DNA from: Elusimicrobiota bacterium
GTDB taxonomy: Bacteria; Elusimicrobiota; Elusimicrobia; UBA1565; UBA9628
Reading direction: 5' to 3'
Assembly: GCA_023700845.1 (NCBI GenBank)
Contig: JAMPYD010000166.1
Coordinates: 1-5,434 of the forward strand
DNA length: 5,434 bases
A model generated the notes under the pieces. The model was not told the origin of the DNA. It was given only the letters and a program-made list of their open reading frames with translations, and made no database searches. Positions 4,326 to 5,434 of the stretch are shown piece by piece. The position numbers and the translations under genes are program-made. The first letter of the stretch is position 1. The number at the start of each line of letters is the position of its first letter.

Positions 4326-5434
4326 ATGGTGAACACAAGACATCGTTTTGCGCTCGTTCTCGCGATGTTGCCGTCGTTGTGCGCCGCCCAGGTCCGATTC
4401 TCGTCGCCGTTGGGATCCGTCGGGGCGCTGCCCATTCCGTTGACGCCGTTCAATTCGTTCACCGCGCCCGCCCTCTCGCTCTCGCCGTTGGCCGTCCCCT
4501 CCCTGTCCCCGAGCCTGACGCCGTCGTTCGCGCCCGCGCCCGCGCTCTCCGCCGCCGTGCCCGTATCCCTCGAGCAGGGCCGCGCCTTCTTCGACGGCGC
4601 CGCCGCGAAAGCGGACGCGCCGGCCCCGGCGAACCCGGCTCGCGCGCCCCGCGGCGATTCCGTTTCCCTGAACGGCGTCGTCCTCCCGTCGCGCATGTTC
4701 TCCGACCAAACCTCGATCTCCGGCCACCTGATCCGCGCCATCGACGCCTCGCGGACCTCGATCGACATCGCGATCCACGGCCTCGCCCTGCGCGAGGTCG
4801 CCGCCGCCCTCGTGCGCGCGAAGAACCGCGGCGTGAAGGTCCGCGTGGTGATGAACCAGACCCACGTCTTCCCGGAGAAGCCGCGCGACAAGCGCAGCCC
4901 CGAGGTGCAGCAGCTGATCGACGCGGGCTTCGAGATGAAGATGCTGCGCGGCGGCGACATGTTCGGCGTCATGCACAACAAGATCGCGATCTTCGACGGC
5001 GGGGTCCTCGAGACCGGCTCGTACAACTGGACCCACGCCGCCGACACCTGGCACTGGGAGAACGCGATGTTCCACGCGGAGCAGGCGCGGGTCAAGGCGT
5101 ACCAGGCGTACTGGGACTGGATGTGGTCGATCTCGTCGAAGATCACGAGCCAGGCGCCCGCGCTGCCGACGCCGATCCCCGAGGGCGAGCCGCACCCCGG
5201 CCTGCCCCCGGCCCCGCAGGACCCGGGCCGCCCGGTCCTCTTCAACGGCGAGGCCTTCCCGGCCCAGGCCTTCTCGCCGCGCGGCGTGAGCGAGCACCTC
5301 GTGCGCGCGATCGACGCTTCGCGCGTCTCGATCGACCTGGCCAACTTCTCCTTCACCTCCGAGGAGCTGCGCGACGCCCTGCTGCGCGCCAAGGAGCGCG
5401 GCGTGAACGTCCGCATCGTCTTCGACGCCCAGCA
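4326..5434 (+). CDS. Secreted phospholipase D-superfamily protein, 3' end missing
   Basis: The frame stays open from ATG 4326 to the window edge (369 codons seen). A signal peptide is clear: MVNTRHRFALVLAMLPSLCAAQ, with a likely cut after A21. A low-complexity Pro/Ala/Ser/Leu segment (about 30-75) leads to PLD domain 1 (about 113-270). That domain has a perfect HKD motif: H217-x-K219-x4-D224-x6-G231-S232-x-N234. The GSYNWT ending resembles the Nuc/PLD6-like branch, whose members cut phosphodiesters in nucleic acid or lipid. A Pro-rich linker (276-302) precedes PLD domain 2 (from ~304), whose own HKD lies beyond the window. A TAG at 4314 in frame fixes the start. No good Shine-Dalgarno is present (GGGAG is 12 nt away), and a TAGACT 7 nt upstream suggests leaderless transcription. 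It probably acts outside the cytoplasm; the substrate is unknown. Confidence 0.9.
   Translation, partial: MVNTRHRFALVLAMLPSLCAAQVRFSSPLGSVGALPIPLTPFNSFTAPALSLSPLAVPSLSPSLTPSFAPAPALSAAVPVSLEQGRAFFDGAAAKADAPAPANPARAPRGDSVSLNGVVLPSRMFSDQTSISGHLIRAIDASRTSIDIAIHGLALREVAAALVRAKNRGVKVRVVMNQTHVFPEKPRDKRSPEVQQLIDAGFEMKMLRGGDMFGVMHNKIAIFDGGVLETGSYNWTHAADTWHWENAMFHAEQARVKAYQAYWDWMWSISSKITSQAPALPTPIPEGEPHPGLPPAPQDPGRPVLFNGEAFPAQAFSPRGVSEHLVRAIDASRVSIDLANFSFTSEELRDALLRAKERGVNVRIVFDAQ
4728..4850 (+). repeat. PLD domain repeat, copy 1
   Basis: It encodes residues 135-175 of the PLD protein and aligns without gaps to copy 2 at 5298-5420 (offset 570 nt). The two copies are identical at 24 of 41 residues, including RAIDASR, SID and RGV. 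It marks the first strand-helix unit of a duplicated PLD domain. Confidence 0.85.
5298..5420 (+). repeat. PLD domain repeat, copy 2
   Basis: It encodes residues 325-365 and is the partner of 4728-4850. Divergence is concentrated in the middle (about residues 340-350), while the flanking RAIDASR and RAK.RGV blocks are kept. Its catalytic half is outside the window. Confidence 0.85.

Noticed and set aside
4214..5416. Long minus-strand frames opposite the PLD gene (also 4227-5297)
   Set aside because: They are the antisense of a gene with a signal peptide and a perfect HKD motif. The translations are Arg/Gly/Val repeats with no recognisable family.

Overview
The window is GC-rich bacterial chromosomal DNA with short intergenic gaps. 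Codons are strongly G/C-ending on both strands, and the promoter-like boxes are sigma70-like. The gene mix (DUF3293, DUF4404, DUF4862, TPR, a two-domain PLD-fold protein with a Pro/Ala/Ser-rich leader segment) does not fix a phylum. An uncultivated, high-GC, Elusimicrobiota-like or similar lineage is my weak guess, based only on the style of the secreted PLD protein. No rRNA, tRNA or CRISPR was seen.

Layout from left to right. (1) 1-167: possible 5' part of a minus-strand gene leaving the left edge (uncertain). (2) 172-731, plus: a complete vapBC toxin-antitoxin pair with stop/start overlap and a palindromic, AT-rich operator-like island at its start. (3) 663-1428, minus: a two-gene unit, a small protein with two CxxC...HxxxC zinc-finger-like motifs followed after 4 nt by a DUF3293 protein whose tail overlaps vapC antisense. 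(4) 1517-1771, plus: a DUF4404-type protein with no ATG/GTG/TTG at the place where it should start. (5) 1782-2836, plus: promoter, a roughly 155-nt leader rich in hairpins, a six-repeat TPR protein and a clear intrinsic terminator. (6) 2844-3304: a 461-bp unit bounded by 34-bp inverted repeats (33/34 identical) whose only gene is a minus-strand MazG/dCTPase-type nucleotide pyrophosphohydrolase. (7) 3306-4217, minus: a DUF4862 TIM-barrel-like protein. (8) 4326-end, plus: a secreted phospholipase D-superfamily protein, with one full HKD motif and the start of a second PLD domain cut by the window edge.

The genes do not form one pathway; this looks like a mosaic of short transcription units. The two most unusual items are the inverted-repeat-bounded pyrophosphohydrolase gene, which looks like a small non-autonomous mobile unit carrying a passenger gene, and the structured leader ahead of the TPR gene. 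Three plus-strand units (vapB, DUF4404, TPR) share the same promoter format: CCTTGACG, a 17-nt spacer, then an AT-rich -10 box. At two of them the predicted transcription start falls almost on the start codon.
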